A stretch of DNA of 64,000 nt from Halothiobacillus sp045689735. GTDB lineage: Bacteria; Pseudomonadota; Gammaproteobacteria; Halothiobacillales; Halothiobacillaceae. The notes under the pieces are model-generated. The model searched no databases. It saw only the letters and a list, made by a program, of their open reading frames with translations, and had not been told where the DNA came from. The DNA is taken from positions 124,001 to 188,000 of the forward strand of contig NZ_CP142685.1 of assembly GCF_045689735.1 (NCBI RefSeq). Reading direction: 5' to 3'. Numbering within the stretch: position 1 is the first letter of the stretch; every line of letters starts with the position of its first letter. Shown piece by piece: positions 32,467 to 41,295 of this stretch. The position numbers and the translations under genes were made by a program.

Positions 32467-33444
32467 TCAGTGGTTTCGAGCCACCGCAAGATCAGCGAGC
32501 GCGAGCAAGGCGTGTTTGAACTGGCTCTCGGGAAGAAAGGCAATGCTTGCCTTGGCCAGATCCGCCTCGTTTTGCGCGAGGCGCGCAGTATAGGCGAGTG
32601 CGCCGCTTTGTTCAATGGCGCGGCAGACGGCATCGATTGCACCGACATCCTGCGCGGCGATGGCCTGCCGGACGCAGTCGGCGCTTGCGGCATCGCCGTG
32701 TTGCATGGTGTAAATCAGGGGCAGGGTCGGCTTGCCTTCCGCGAGATCGTCGCCCACTTGTTTGCCGGTGTGGGCGGCATCGCCGGTGTAGTCGAGCACA
32801 TCGTCGATGAGCTGGAAGGCGGTGCCGAGGTGCTGGCCGTAGGCGGTGAGGGCGGCTTCCGTGGCGTCGTCGGTTTGTTCGAGTACGGCCGCGAGCCGGG
32901 TGGCCGCCGCGAACAAGGTGGCGGTTTTGCGCTGGATGACTTCGAGGTAACGGGCTTCGCTGACCTCCGGATCGCCCATGTTCATCAGTTGCAACACTTC
33001 GCCTTCGGCGATGCGGTTCGTGGCTTCGGCCAAAATCGCCATGACGCGCGGTTCTTGCACTTCGACCATCATTTCGAACGCGCGCGAGTAGAGAAAATCG
33101 CCGGTCAGCACCGAGGCGGCATTGCCAAAACGGGTGTTGGCGGTTTCCCGCCCCCGGCGCAGGGCAGATTCATCGACCACATCGTCGTGCAGCAGGGTGG
33201 CCGTGTGGATGAGTTCCACCACTGCGGCGAGCTGCGCCGCCCAGGCCGATTGCCCGCTGAGCGCGCGCGCGGCCAGCATCAATACCATGGGGCGGAAGCG
33301 TTTGCCGCCCGCGTGGATGATGTAGGCGGATAAGTCATTGATGAGCGCAACATCGGAGTGAAGTTTGCGCTCGATCACAGCGTTGACGGCGGCCATGTCG
33401 GCGGCGGTCAGTTGGCGGATGGCGTCGAGCGTGGCTTGGGTCAT
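32467..33444 (-). CDS. ispB: Octaprenyl diphosphate synthase
   Basis: 325 residues of the trans-polyprenyl synthase family. The two aspartate-rich motifs are LLHDDVVDES (first DDxxD) and QLIDDVLDYTGD (second). HAGGKRFRPMVLMLAARALSG is the substrate-binding N-terminal region. It extends farnesyl diphosphate with isopentenyl diphosphate to make the side chain of ubiquinone, needed for respiration on reduced sulfur. Chain length eight is assumed from the family. It is 55 bases downstream of ligA on the same strand. Confidence 0.93.
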   Translation of the reverse strand: MTQATLDAIRQLTAADMAAVNAVIERKLHSDVALINDLSAYIIHAGGKRFRPMVLMLAARALSGQSAWAAQLAAVVELIHTATLLHDDVVDESALRRGRETANTRFGNAASVLTGDFLYSRAFEMMVEVQEPRVMAILAEATNRIAEGEVLQLMNMGDPEVSEARYLEVIQRKTATLFAAATRLAAVLEQTDDATEAALTAYGQHLGTAFQLIDDVLDYTGDAAHTGKQVGDDLAEGKPTLPLIYTMQHGDAASADCVRQAIAAQDVGAIDAVCRAIEQSGALAYTARLAQNEADLAKASIAFLPESQFKHALLALADLAVARNH

Positions 33445-33498
33445 GGGCAGTCGGGGCAGAGGAAAATGCGCTTACCTTAGCAGACTGACCGGCGGGCG

Positions 33499-35541
33499 TC
33501 AGTTCTGCTGTAACAGCGCCATCAGGGCGGCTTCATCGAGGATGGGAATGCCGAGCGCCTCGGCTTTATCGCGCTTGCTGCCCGCCTCGTCACCGGCGAT
33601 GACCGCCGTGGTTTTGGCGGAGACGCTGCCCGCCACCTTGGCGCCGAGCGCCCGCAGCCGCTCACTGGCTTCTTCGCGGGTGAGCCCGCTGAGGCTGCCC
33701 GTGAGGACGAAGGTTTTGCCGGCCAGCGGTTGGCCGGCGCGGTCGGCGGGTTGGGGATCTGGCCAATGCACGCCGGCGGCGAGGAGCTGGTCGATGATGG
33801 TCTGGTTATGGGGTTGGGCGAGGAAGGTATGGATCTCCTCGGCGACGATCGGGCCGACATCCGGCACGGCTTGCAGGGCGGTGAGGTCGGCAGCGCACAG
33901 GGCATCGAGCGAGCCGAAATATGCGGCCAGGCTGGCGGCGGTGACTTCGCCGACTTCCGGGATGCCGAGCGCGTATAAAAATCGCGCCAGCGTAGTGGAT
34001 TTACTGCGGGCGATGGCATCGAGCAGATTGTGCGCGGATTTTTCGCCCATGCGCGGCAGGCGGATGAGCTCCTCGAAGCGCAAGCGGTACAGATCATCGA
34101 CATGGGCGATCAGTCCCGCCTGAAGCCATTGTTCGACCCATTTCTCCCCCAGCCCGTCGATATTCATCGCCTTGCGGCTGGCAAAATGCAGGATGGCTTC
34201 GCGCCGCTGGGCGGGGCAGAACAGCCCGCCGCTACAGCGTGCCACCGCCTCGCCTTCGCTGCGCACCACCGCAGAACCACACACCGGGCACTGGCTGGGT
34301 AGTTCGATGCGGCGGGCGTCGGCGGGGCGCAGTTCCGGCAGCACGCGCACGATTTCCGGGATGACATCACCCGCGCGGCGCACGAGGACGGCATCCCCCA
34401 GGCGAATGTCTTTGCGATGGATTTCGTCGATGTTGTGCAAGGTGATATTCGCCACGGTGACGCCGCCGACAAAGACCGGCTCGATGCGGGCAACGGGGGT
34501 GAGCGCGCCGGTGCGGCCGACCTGAAAATCGACGGCGAGCAGGCGGCTTTGGGCTTCCTCGGCCGGAAATTTGAAGGCAATGGCCCAGCGCGGCGCGCGT
34601 TCGGTGCTGCCGAGCTGGGCTTGCGCGGCGCGATCATCGAGCTTGAACACGGCGCCGTCGATATCGAACGCCAGGCTTTGCCGCCGCGCCAGTAACTGCT
34701 GGTGGTAGTTCAGCGCGGCATCGCGCCCGCGGACGACGGCGCGCAGGTCGCTGATTTGAAAGCCGAGCCTGCCGAGCCAGTCGAGCAGCGCCGATTGGCG
34801 TTCCGGCAGGGGCGCATCGCAGGCGCCGACGCCATAGGCGAAAAATTCCAGCGGACGCCGCGCCGTGATGCGCGGGTCTTTCTGGCGCAAGGAACCGGCG
34901 GCGGCGTTGCGCGGATTGACGAACGGTTTTTCGCCCGCGGCTTGTTGCGCGGCGTTGAGTTCCGCGAAGGCGGCATGGGACATGACGACCTCGCCCCGGA
35001 CTTCCAGCACGCCCGGTACGGTCTGGCTCAGCCGCTGCGGGACGCTCGCCAGAGTGCGGATATTCAGGGTGACTTCTTCGCCGGTGTGGCCATCGCCCCG
35101 GGTGGCGGCGGATATCAGGCGGCCATCCTGGTAGGTCAGATTGATGGCCAGTCCGTCGAATTTGGGTTCGGCACAAAAACACAGCGCGGTATCGGGGGGG
35201 GCGCCGAGGGCGCGGGTCAGGCGTTGGTAAAACGCATCCCAATCAGCCGTGTTCATGGCGTTATCGAGCGAGCGCAGCGGTTCGCGATGGCTGAGTGGCG
35301 CAAATTGGGTGGTGCGGTGCAGGCTGCCGACGCGCTGGGTCGGGGAATCGGCGCGGCGCCAGTCGGGGTGGCGGGTTTCCAGCTCGATCAGCTCGCGCAT
35401 CAGCGCGTCATACGCCGCATCGCTGATGGTGGGCGCATCGAGGACATAGTAGGAAAAGTTGTGCGCCTCGATCTGATCGCATAATTCATTCAGCCGCGCC
35501 CGTTCGCTGGTGTCCTCCGCAAACAGCGGCAGCGTTGTCAT
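33499..35541 (-). CDS. ligA: NAD-dependent DNA ligase
   Basis: 680 residues, full length. Domain order: Ia (SYYVLDAPTISDAAYDALMREL), adenylation domain with the nucleophile lysine in CAEPKFDGLAINL, OB fold, a four-cysteine zinc finger (CPVCG and CSGGLFCPAQR), helix-hairpin-helix repeats (LGIPEVGEVTAASLAAYFGS, LQAVPDVGPIVAEEI) and a C-terminal BRCT domain (AGKTFVLTGSLSGLTREEASERL). It seals nicks in replication and repair. The ATG at 35541 is the family start; it follows zipA by 22 bases in the operon smc-zipA-ligA. Confidence 0.97.
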   Translation of the reverse strand: MTTLPLFAEDTSERARLNELCDQIEAHNFSYYVLDAPTISDAAYDALMRELIELETRHPDWRRADSPTQRVGSLHRTTQFAPLSHREPLRSLDNAMNTADWDAFYQRLTRALGAPPDTALCFCAEPKFDGLAINLTYQDGRLISAATRGDGHTGEEVTLNIRTLASVPQRLSQTVPGVLEVRGEVVMSHAAFAELNAAQQAAGEKPFVNPRNAAAGSLRQKDPRITARRPLEFFAYGVGACDAPLPERQSALLDWLGRLGFQISDLRAVVRGRDAALNYHQQLLARRQSLAFDIDGAVFKLDDRAAQAQLGSTERAPRWAIAFKFPAEEAQSRLLAVDFQVGRTGALTPVARIEPVFVGGVTVANITLHNIDEIHRKDIRLGDAVLVRRAGDVIPEIVRVLPELRPADARRIELPSQCPVCGSAVVRSEGEAVARCSGGLFCPAQRREAILHFASRKAMNIDGLGEKWVEQWLQAGLIAHVDDLYRLRFEELIRLPRMGEKSAHNLLDAIARSKSTTLARFLYALGIPEVGEVTAASLAAYFGSLDALCAADLTALQAVPDVGPIVAEEIHTFLAQPHNQTIIDQLLAAGVHWPDPQPADRAGQPLAGKTFVLTGSLSGLTREEASERLRALGAKVAGSVSAKTTAVIAGDEAGSKRDKAEALGIPILDEAALMALLQQN

Positions 35542-35563
35542 TCGGTCGCCGGGGTCTGATGGT

Positions 35564-36568
35564 TTAGCTGGTGAGTTGCTCACGATAGCGGTCGATCGAT
35601 TCGGAGGTGAGCGGCGCGCGCTGGTCATCCAGCACCTCCCCGCCGAGTTGGGCGGCCATGTCCCGGGCGACATCGATCAGCCGGTCGAGCACCAGGTTTT
35701 CGCTTTGTCCGGGCAGCGGAACCTGCATGAACAGCGCCAGCAGGGGCGTGTTGAAGCTGGTGACATCGCCGCGATCAAACAATCCCGGCTTGATGCCGTT
35801 CATCAGGGAGAACAGGGTCTGGCCAAATTCGTCGAGATAGTGGTAAATCGACATGGCGCCATACTCGAAGCCGATATCTTCGATCAATTCCTGCACGGCA
35901 TTTCCGGCGAAGGGAAGCCCCTCCGGATGGGCGATCAGCAGGGCGATGACCAGGGATTCGGCGCTGGCCGGGCGCTGCTCGCGGGCGGGTGGCGTGGGTT
36001 CGGCGTGGGGCGGTGTGGCCGTATCTTCGTGCGCAAGATCCGGGGCGATATTTTCTTCCGCGTGGGGTTTTTGCTGATAGTTGAAATGCGCCGTGGGTTG
36101 GCGATGACGGAACAAACTGCCGCTGGTCGGCTGCGGGTTATCGAGCACGGTGCGCCGAACGGTGCCGAGGATGCCTTCGCTCAGGGTCTCGTCGCTGGCC
36201 TCGGGTTGCAAATCGGGATTGGGGCGGGTGAAGGTCGGTTGCTTCCAGCGCAGCGGCTGGGGCTCGACCGCGAAAGGCTCGATTTCCGGCCGGTCTTGAT
36301 CGCCATCCAGCGTGGGTTCTCGTCGTGGTATCGCCACGCGCCGAACCGCCGAGAGTTCCGGGGTCTCTTCGACTTCATTGCCCGCGGCCGGGGTGGGATC
36401 GTCCACCGGCTGGCGGATCGATACATCGATCGGGTCGTCGTGGTTGGCGTCGGTTCGCCCACTCCCCAGTTCGATGGCCTGTTCGCTTTTATGCCGAAAG
36501 TACAGCCAGAGGATGCCGGCGAGCGCGGCGACTCCTGCCGCTAACAAGATCCAACGCAATGATTCCAT
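35564..36568 (-). CDS. zipA: Cell division protein ZipA
   Basis: 334 residues. A single N-terminal membrane helix (LRWILLAAGVAALAGILWLYF) is followed by a charged, proline-rich linker (residues ~40-190) and the C-terminal FtsZ-binding domain (ESLVIALLIAHPEGLPFAGNAVQELIEDIGFEYGAMSIYHYLDEFGQTLFSLMNGIKPG). It anchors FtsZ to the membrane at the division site. The position between smc and ligA is the standard gammaproteobacterial order, which strengthens the call. Confidence 0.94.
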   Translation of the reverse strand: MESLRWILLAAGVAALAGILWLYFRHKSEQAIELGSGRTDANHDDPIDVSIRQPVDDPTPAAGNEVEETPELSAVRRVAIPRREPTLDGDQDRPEIEPFAVEPQPLRWKQPTFTRPNPDLQPEASDETLSEGILGTVRRTVLDNPQPTSGSLFRHRQPTAHFNYQQKPHAEENIAPDLAHEDTATPPHAEPTPPAREQRPASAESLVIALLIAHPEGLPFAGNAVQELIEDIGFEYGAMSIYHYLDEFGQTLFSLMNGIKPGLFDRGDVTSFNTPLLALFMQVPLPGQSENLVLDRLIDVARDMAAQLGGEVLDDQRAPLTSESIDRYREQLTS

Positions 36569-36606
36569 CGTGTATGACTCAAGCCTTCAGTCCGGTGTTG
36601 CCGGGG

Positions 36607-39600
36607 TCAGTGGGGCGACGATGCTGCATCAAGCAGGGCAACGGCGCGTTCGACATCGACCGAGACAACCCGCGATACACCCGCCTCGCGCATGGTCACG
36701 CCAATCAGTGCCTGGGCGCTGGCCATGGTGGTCTTGTTATGGGTGATAAACAAAAATTGCACCCGGTCGGACATGACGGAAACCATATCACAGAACCGCC
36801 CGACATTGGCTTCATCCAGTGGGGCATCGACTTCATCGAGGATACAGAACGGCGCTGGATTTTGTTCGAACAGGGCGAAGATCAAGGCAACGGCGGTCAG
36901 CGCCCGTTCCCCACCCGACAAGAGGGAGAGATGCGTCACTTTTTTGCCGGGCGGTCGGGCGAACAGTTGGACACCGGCATCGAGTGCGTCGGAATCGGTG
37001 AGTGCGAGCTGCGCCTGCCCGCCGCCGAACAATTCCTGAAAACGCGGGGCCAAACGCTCGTTGACTGCATGGAATATGGCGGTGAATTGCTGGCGGGTTT
37101 CTTGATCAAGTACACCGATGGCCTGACGCAGTTGGTCGATGGCCGAGCGGACATCCGCCATTTGCTCGTCCAGCGCGGCCTTGCGCGCGCGTGTTTCGGC
37201 GAAGGCCTCGATGGCGGTCAGGTTGACTGCGCCGAGGCGTTGAATTTCGGCATCCAATCGGGCGCGGGCTTCGGCCTGCCGCGTCACGGTTTCTGGGTCG
37301 GCAGCGAGGGCGGCGATGTGTTCGCGGGTAGGCAGCGGGCCGTCGTCCTGCCCGTTGGCAATGGCCTCGGCCAGCGCATCGGCGGCATGTTGCTGATGAA
37401 TCCGTGCTTCGTGGAGGGCAAGCGCCGCCTGCTGATGTGTGGCCTGCGCCTGCTCATGAGTCCGCTCCGCGTCGTAAAGCGCTTGCTGCGCGGTTTGCTG
37501 GGCGGCGTGATGGGCGGAGATCTCGGCCTGGATGGCCGCCAGCGCCTGATCGAGTTCGGCAATGCGCTGATCGATGCGCGCGAGGTCGGCGGTGTGCGTA
37601 TCGATTTCGGCCTGCCCGTGCGCCGTTTGTGCGAAGGCTTCCTGTTGCCGTTGCTGGATTTGCGTACGCTCGGCGGCGTGGCGCGCATGGCTGCGCAGCA
37701 GCTCGTCATGCTGATGCGTCGTGCGATCCAGCGTGCGTTCGAGGGTCTGCAGCCGTTGTTGTGCCTCGCTGGCCGCGTGTCGTCGCTCGATCAGGGCGGT
37801 TTCGGCCTGCTGAATCTGCGCCTGTCGTTGCTGACGGAGGCGCTCGGCTTCCGCCAGCACGGCCTCTTCTTCCCCCCGTGCGGCGGCGAGTTCGGCCTGC
37901 TGATGGCTGAGTCGGCTGTGGTCTTCGCCAAGCTGCCTGTGCGCCGCCGCGTGACTGGCTTGTGCCGCCGCCAGTTGAGCCTGTTCGCGCTGATGATCTT
38001 TGCGGGTGAAATCGAGCCGGATGCGCGCCTGTTCGTTCTGCTGAAGCGCCTGCTGCAGTTGCTGGCTGCGGGTTTGCGCGGCGGCGAAGGCGTGTTGCGC
38101 CGCCCGCTGGGTGGCCTGCGCCTCTGCCCATGCCTCGGCGCTCTCGGTGCAGGCGTGGTTGAGCGCCCGGAGCCGGGTGTGCTGTGCCAGGGTGACGGCG
38201 GCGGAGTCGTTCGAGGCTCGCCCCAGCCAGTGACGGCCGATGTGCCAGCCGTCGTCCAGCACGAAGCAATGCCCCGGTTCCAGTTGATGCCGCCGATGGA
38301 GTGCCTCATCCCACCCAGGCGCGCGGTGGCGGGTTTTCTGCCAGTCTGCCAGCCACGGACGGAGTGGATCGTCCGAACCTTCTTCAGCCGGGGTAATCCA
38401 CCAGCCCGCCTCGGGTCGGCGGTGCCCGTTTTGCCAGTGCGCATAGAGGGCATCGAGATCGGGGACGCATTCGGCTTGCGTCATCGCGCCCAGGGCATGC
38501 GCCCAGAATGGATCGGCCTCGGCGTCCGCCAGCCGTTCGATCAGCCGGTTTTCTGCCGCCGGGGTGGGTTTGTGCGGGCGCAGGAGCCGTTCGAGCGCTT
38601 GCCGTTCGGCTTCCTGGGTGCTGTGCTGTGCCTGCGCCTGCCGTGCCGCCTGTTCCGCCGCTGCCAAGGCGGTTTGTGCCTGCGCCTGCGCGGTTTTGGC
38701 TTCGGCCAGCGCCTCGGTCAGGGCGGTGTGTTCAGCATCGAGCCGCGCCTGTTCGGCCTGGAGTTGCGCCTGCGCGGCATCCAGCGTGCGTTGCGTCGCT
38801 TCGAAATCGGGCGCGGGCTGGTTGAGCCGTTGTTGTGCCCGGTCGAGTTGGGGGGCGAGCGCATCGAGCCGGGCGCGGGTGGCGGCGAGGCAACTGCGTG
38901 CTTCGGCGGCCTGCTGCATGGCGTGGTGGAGCCGTTCTCGCTCGCTCGCCAGCGCCTGTTCGCTGGCTCTGAGGGCGGCGCTGTGTTCCGCGCGTTCATT
39001 GGCCGCCTGATCGCGCGCCTCGGTCAGGCGTTGCCGCTCCGCTTGTAGTTCGATCAGGCGGTGTTCCTGCTGCGCGGTTTCCGCATGCAACTGTTCGAGT
39101 CGGTGCTGATCCCGCTGCTGCTGTTCGATGGCGTCGAGCCGCGCCCGGAGCGCGCCGATTTTGCCTTGCAGGGCGCTGCGCTCGGTCAGTTGGCCGAAGT
39201 GCGCGGCGGTGAGCTGTTGCTGTCGCGCCTCGGCTTGCTGGCGAATGGGTTCGATCGCCCGCAGCGATTGGCGCGCCGCTTCACGCGCCTGCTGTGCCGC
39301 TTCGGCTTGCTCTGCGGTCGCCTGTGCCCGGCTTTCCGCCTGCGTGGTGATGTGTTCGGCCAGCGCCAGCGCCACGGCCGTTTGCTCGATGATCAGACGG
39401 CGGCGGCTGTGTTGCAGGCTGCGGTAGCGTTCCGCCGCTTTCGCCTGGCGTTCCAGACTGCTTTGCTGCCGATCGAGTTCGCCGACTAAATCCGTGAGCC
39501 GGGCGAGATTTTCTTCGGCTTGCGTCAAGCGTTGATGGGTTTCGCGTCGCCGTTCACGATACACCGAAATCCCGGCGGTTTCTTCCAGATAGGCACGCAG

Positions 39601-40077
39601 ATCCTCGGGCTTGGCATCGACGATCCGGTTGACCTGTCCCTGTTCGATGACCGAATACGACCGCGCACCGACGCCGGTGCCGAGGAAGAGATCGATGACA
39701 TCCCGCCGCCGCACGCGGGTGCCGTTGATGCGGTACTGCGATTGTCCGTCGCGCCCGAGGCTGCGGCGGATGACCAACTCATCATAGGCGCCAAATGGCC
39801 CGTTCAGGCGGCGGTCGCTATTGTCGAAACTGAGTTCAACCACCGCCTGGCTGGCTGCGGGGCGTTGTCCGGCTCCGGCAAAGATCACATCATCGAGCGC
39901 TTGGCCGCGCAATTGCCGGGCGGAGGATTCGCCAAGCACCCAGCGGATCGCATCGATCAGATTGGATTTGCCGCAGCCATTGGGGCCGACGATGGCCACC
40001 CGCCGATCAGGGATTGGGATTTCCGTCGGCGTGGCAAAGGATTTGAAGCCCGCGAGATACAGCTTGGTCAGGCGCAT
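36607..40077 (-). CDS. smc: Chromosome segregation protein SMC
   Basis: 1156 residues. The N-terminal ATP-binding head has GPNGCGKSNLIDAIRWVLGE. Two long coiled coils rich in Ala/Glu/Gln/Arg flank the hinge (about residues 500-640, including the ALGAMTQAECVPDLDALYAHW region). The C-terminal head contains the signature LSGGERALTAVALIFALF and Walker B FCILDEVDAPLDEANV. It organises and resolves chromosomes. Gammaproteobacteria with SMC rather than MukB are common outside the enterics. Long antisense open frames here are by-products of its biased codon usage. Confidence 0.97.
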   Translation of the reverse strand: MRLTKLYLAGFKSFATPTEIPIPDRRVAIVGPNGCGKSNLIDAIRWVLGESSARQLRGQALDDVIFAGAGQRPAASQAVVELSFDNSDRRLNGPFGAYDELVIRRSLGRDGQSQYRINGTRVRRRDVIDLFLGTGVGARSYSVIEQGQVNRIVDAKPEDLRAYLEETAGISVYRERRRETHQRLTQAEENLARLTDLVGELDRQQSSLERQAKAAERYRSLQHSRRRLIIEQTAVALALAEHITTQAESRAQATAEQAEAAQQAREAARQSLRAIEPIRQQAEARQQQLTAAHFGQLTERSALQGKIGALRARLDAIEQQQRDQHRLEQLHAETAQQEHRLIELQAERQRLTEARDQAANERAEHSAALRASEQALASERERLHHAMQQAAEARSCLAATRARLDALAPQLDRAQQRLNQPAPDFEATQRTLDAAQAQLQAEQARLDAEHTALTEALAEAKTAQAQAQTALAAAEQAARQAQAQHSTQEAERQALERLLRPHKPTPAAENRLIERLADAEADPFWAHALGAMTQAECVPDLDALYAHWQNGHRRPEAGWWITPAEEGSDDPLRPWLADWQKTRHRAPGWDEALHRRHQLEPGHCFVLDDGWHIGRHWLGRASNDSAAVTLAQHTRLRALNHACTESAEAWAEAQATQRAAQHAFAAAQTRSQQLQQALQQNEQARIRLDFTRKDHQREQAQLAAAQASHAAAHRQLGEDHSRLSHQQAELAAARGEEEAVLAEAERLRQQRQAQIQQAETALIERRHAASEAQQRLQTLERTLDRTTHQHDELLRSHARHAAERTQIQQRQQEAFAQTAHGQAEIDTHTADLARIDQRIAELDQALAAIQAEISAHHAAQQTAQQALYDAERTHEQAQATHQQAALALHEARIHQQHAADALAEAIANGQDDGPLPTREHIAALAADPETVTRQAEARARLDAEIQRLGAVNLTAIEAFAETRARKAALDEQMADVRSAIDQLRQAIGVLDQETRQQFTAIFHAVNERLAPRFQELFGGGQAQLALTDSDALDAGVQLFARPPGKKVTHLSLLSGGERALTAVALIFALFEQNPAPFCILDEVDAPLDEANVGRFCDMVSVMSDRVQFLFITHNKTTMASAQALIGVTMREAGVSRVVSVDVERAVALLDAASSPH

Positions 40078-40179
40078 GGTGGCCTCTGCGCGGCAGGCAC
40101 GCGGCCGAGGGAGCCACTATACTGTCTGCCCCTAGATTGACTGCCTGGCTGCGCGCCGTTCATGGCTTTGGAGAACATG

Positions 40180-40569
40180 ATGACTACCCAACCGAGCAAA
40201 ACGCTGGAAACTTTTCCGAACCCCTTCGTGGCGCGTGACTATACCATCCACCTACGGATTCCCGAGTTCACCTGCCTGTGCCCGAAGACCGGCCAGCCGG
40301 ATTTCGCCACCATCCTGATCGACTATGTGCCGGATCAGCGCTGTGTCGAACTTAAGGCGCTCAAGTTGTATATGTGGTCGTTTCGCGAGGAAGGCGGGTT
40401 CCACGAGGCGATGACCAACAGTATTCTGGCCGCGTTGGTCGAGGTGCTGGATCCGCGCTTCATGCGCGTGACCGGCGAGTGGAATGTGCGCGGGGGGATT
40501 TACACCACCGTCGTGGCCGAGCATCGGCAGGCGGGTTGGCAGCCGCCCGTGCCGGTGGTGTTGCCTTGA
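40180..40569 (+). CDS. queF: NADPH-dependent 7-cyano-7-deazaguanine reductase
   Basis: 129 residues, the short (type I) QueF. It reduces preQ0 to preQ1 in queuosine synthesis. PEFTCLCPKTGQPDFATILIDYVPD contains the nucleophilic cysteine and neighbouring aspartate; CVELKALKLYMWSFREEGGFHEAMTN is the family signature; GGIYTTVV closes the fold. I use the ATG at 40180, six bases after GGAG; in-frame ATGs at 40177 and 40162 are possible. It is divergent from smc. Confidence 0.95.
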   Translation: MTTQPSKTLETFPNPFVARDYTIHLRIPEFTCLCPKTGQPDFATILIDYVPDQRCVELKALKLYMWSFREEGGFHEAMTNSILAALVEVLDPRFMRVTGEWNVRGGIYTTVVAEHRQAGWQPPVPVVLP

Positions 40570-40742
40570 CCGAGGCCGGGGCGCCGCCTGCCCGTCGTTC
40601 GGATATAGGAAAAATCCTACAGGGGCTGGTGGCGAACACCGGATTTTCTGTCATCAAAGTTGCGGGATAATCCAAGAATGAAGGGGCGCCTGCGCCGCCG
40701 AGTTTTTCTGATCGCAAGATCCCAGCGTGGAGGATTGATCCC

Positions 40743-41261
40743 ATGGATACCGCAACCCCAGCCAAGCCGAAATATGCCGGAACCAATGGCACCCTTCTCG
40801 TCGCGAAAAATGACGAACGCTTGCCGGTCTCGACTGAGATTCAGCCGGAACACATCAATCTGGATCAGCCCGCGCTGATTGGCATGACCCCGCCGTTCAT
40901 TGGTCAGCGGTTCATGCTTCGCCCGGGGAAAACCACGATTGGTCGCCGGGAGGATTCGGACATCGTGCTGGCCGATGGCAGCGTGTCCAGTCTGCATGCC
41001 TGGCTGATTGAGGATAACGGCAGCTACCGATTGATGAATATCCTCTCAACCAATGGCAGCTATGTGAATGACCAGCGCGTGACCGAGGCGGTGCTGAACC
41101 ACGGGGATCGTCTGCGGTTTGGCGGCGTCGAGCTTCAGTTGCATACCGGTGCGGCGGGTGCCGTGAAAAATGGCAGCCCGGCGGCCTGGTTGATCGGCCT
41201 GGGCGCGTTAGCGGGGTTGGCCGCGCTGGTTGCGATTGGTTGGGTGCTGTTGCACCATTGA
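40743..41261 (+). CDS. FHA-domain membrane protein
   Basis: 172 residues. The FHA domain (about 50-135) is complete: TTIGRREDSDIVLADGSVSSLHAWL with the phosphothreonine-binding Arg, Ser and His, then LSTNGSYVNDQRV. A C-terminal membrane helix (residues ~145-168, AAWLIGLGALAGLAALVAIGWVLL) anchors it. A GGAGG box precedes the ATG. It sits 34 bases before a membrane Ser/Thr kinase gene and is the likely phospho-dependent partner or substrate. Confidence 0.88.
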   Translation: MDTATPAKPKYAGTNGTLLVAKNDERLPVSTEIQPEHINLDQPALIGMTPPFIGQRFMLRPGKTTIGRREDSDIVLADGSVSSLHAWLIEDNGSYRLMNILSTNGSYVNDQRVTEAVLNHGDRLRFGGVELQLHTGAAGAVKNGSPAAWLIGLGALAGLAALVAIGWVLLHH

Positions 41262-41295
41262 TCGCACACCCTCAAGTGCCAAGGATGAATCTGCC

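Noticed and set aside
36325..39048. A 907-codon open frame antisense to smc
   Set aside because: It is rich in Leu/Gly/Arg with no recognisable domains and lies opposite clear SMC coding sequence with coiled-coil codon bias; a frame shadow.
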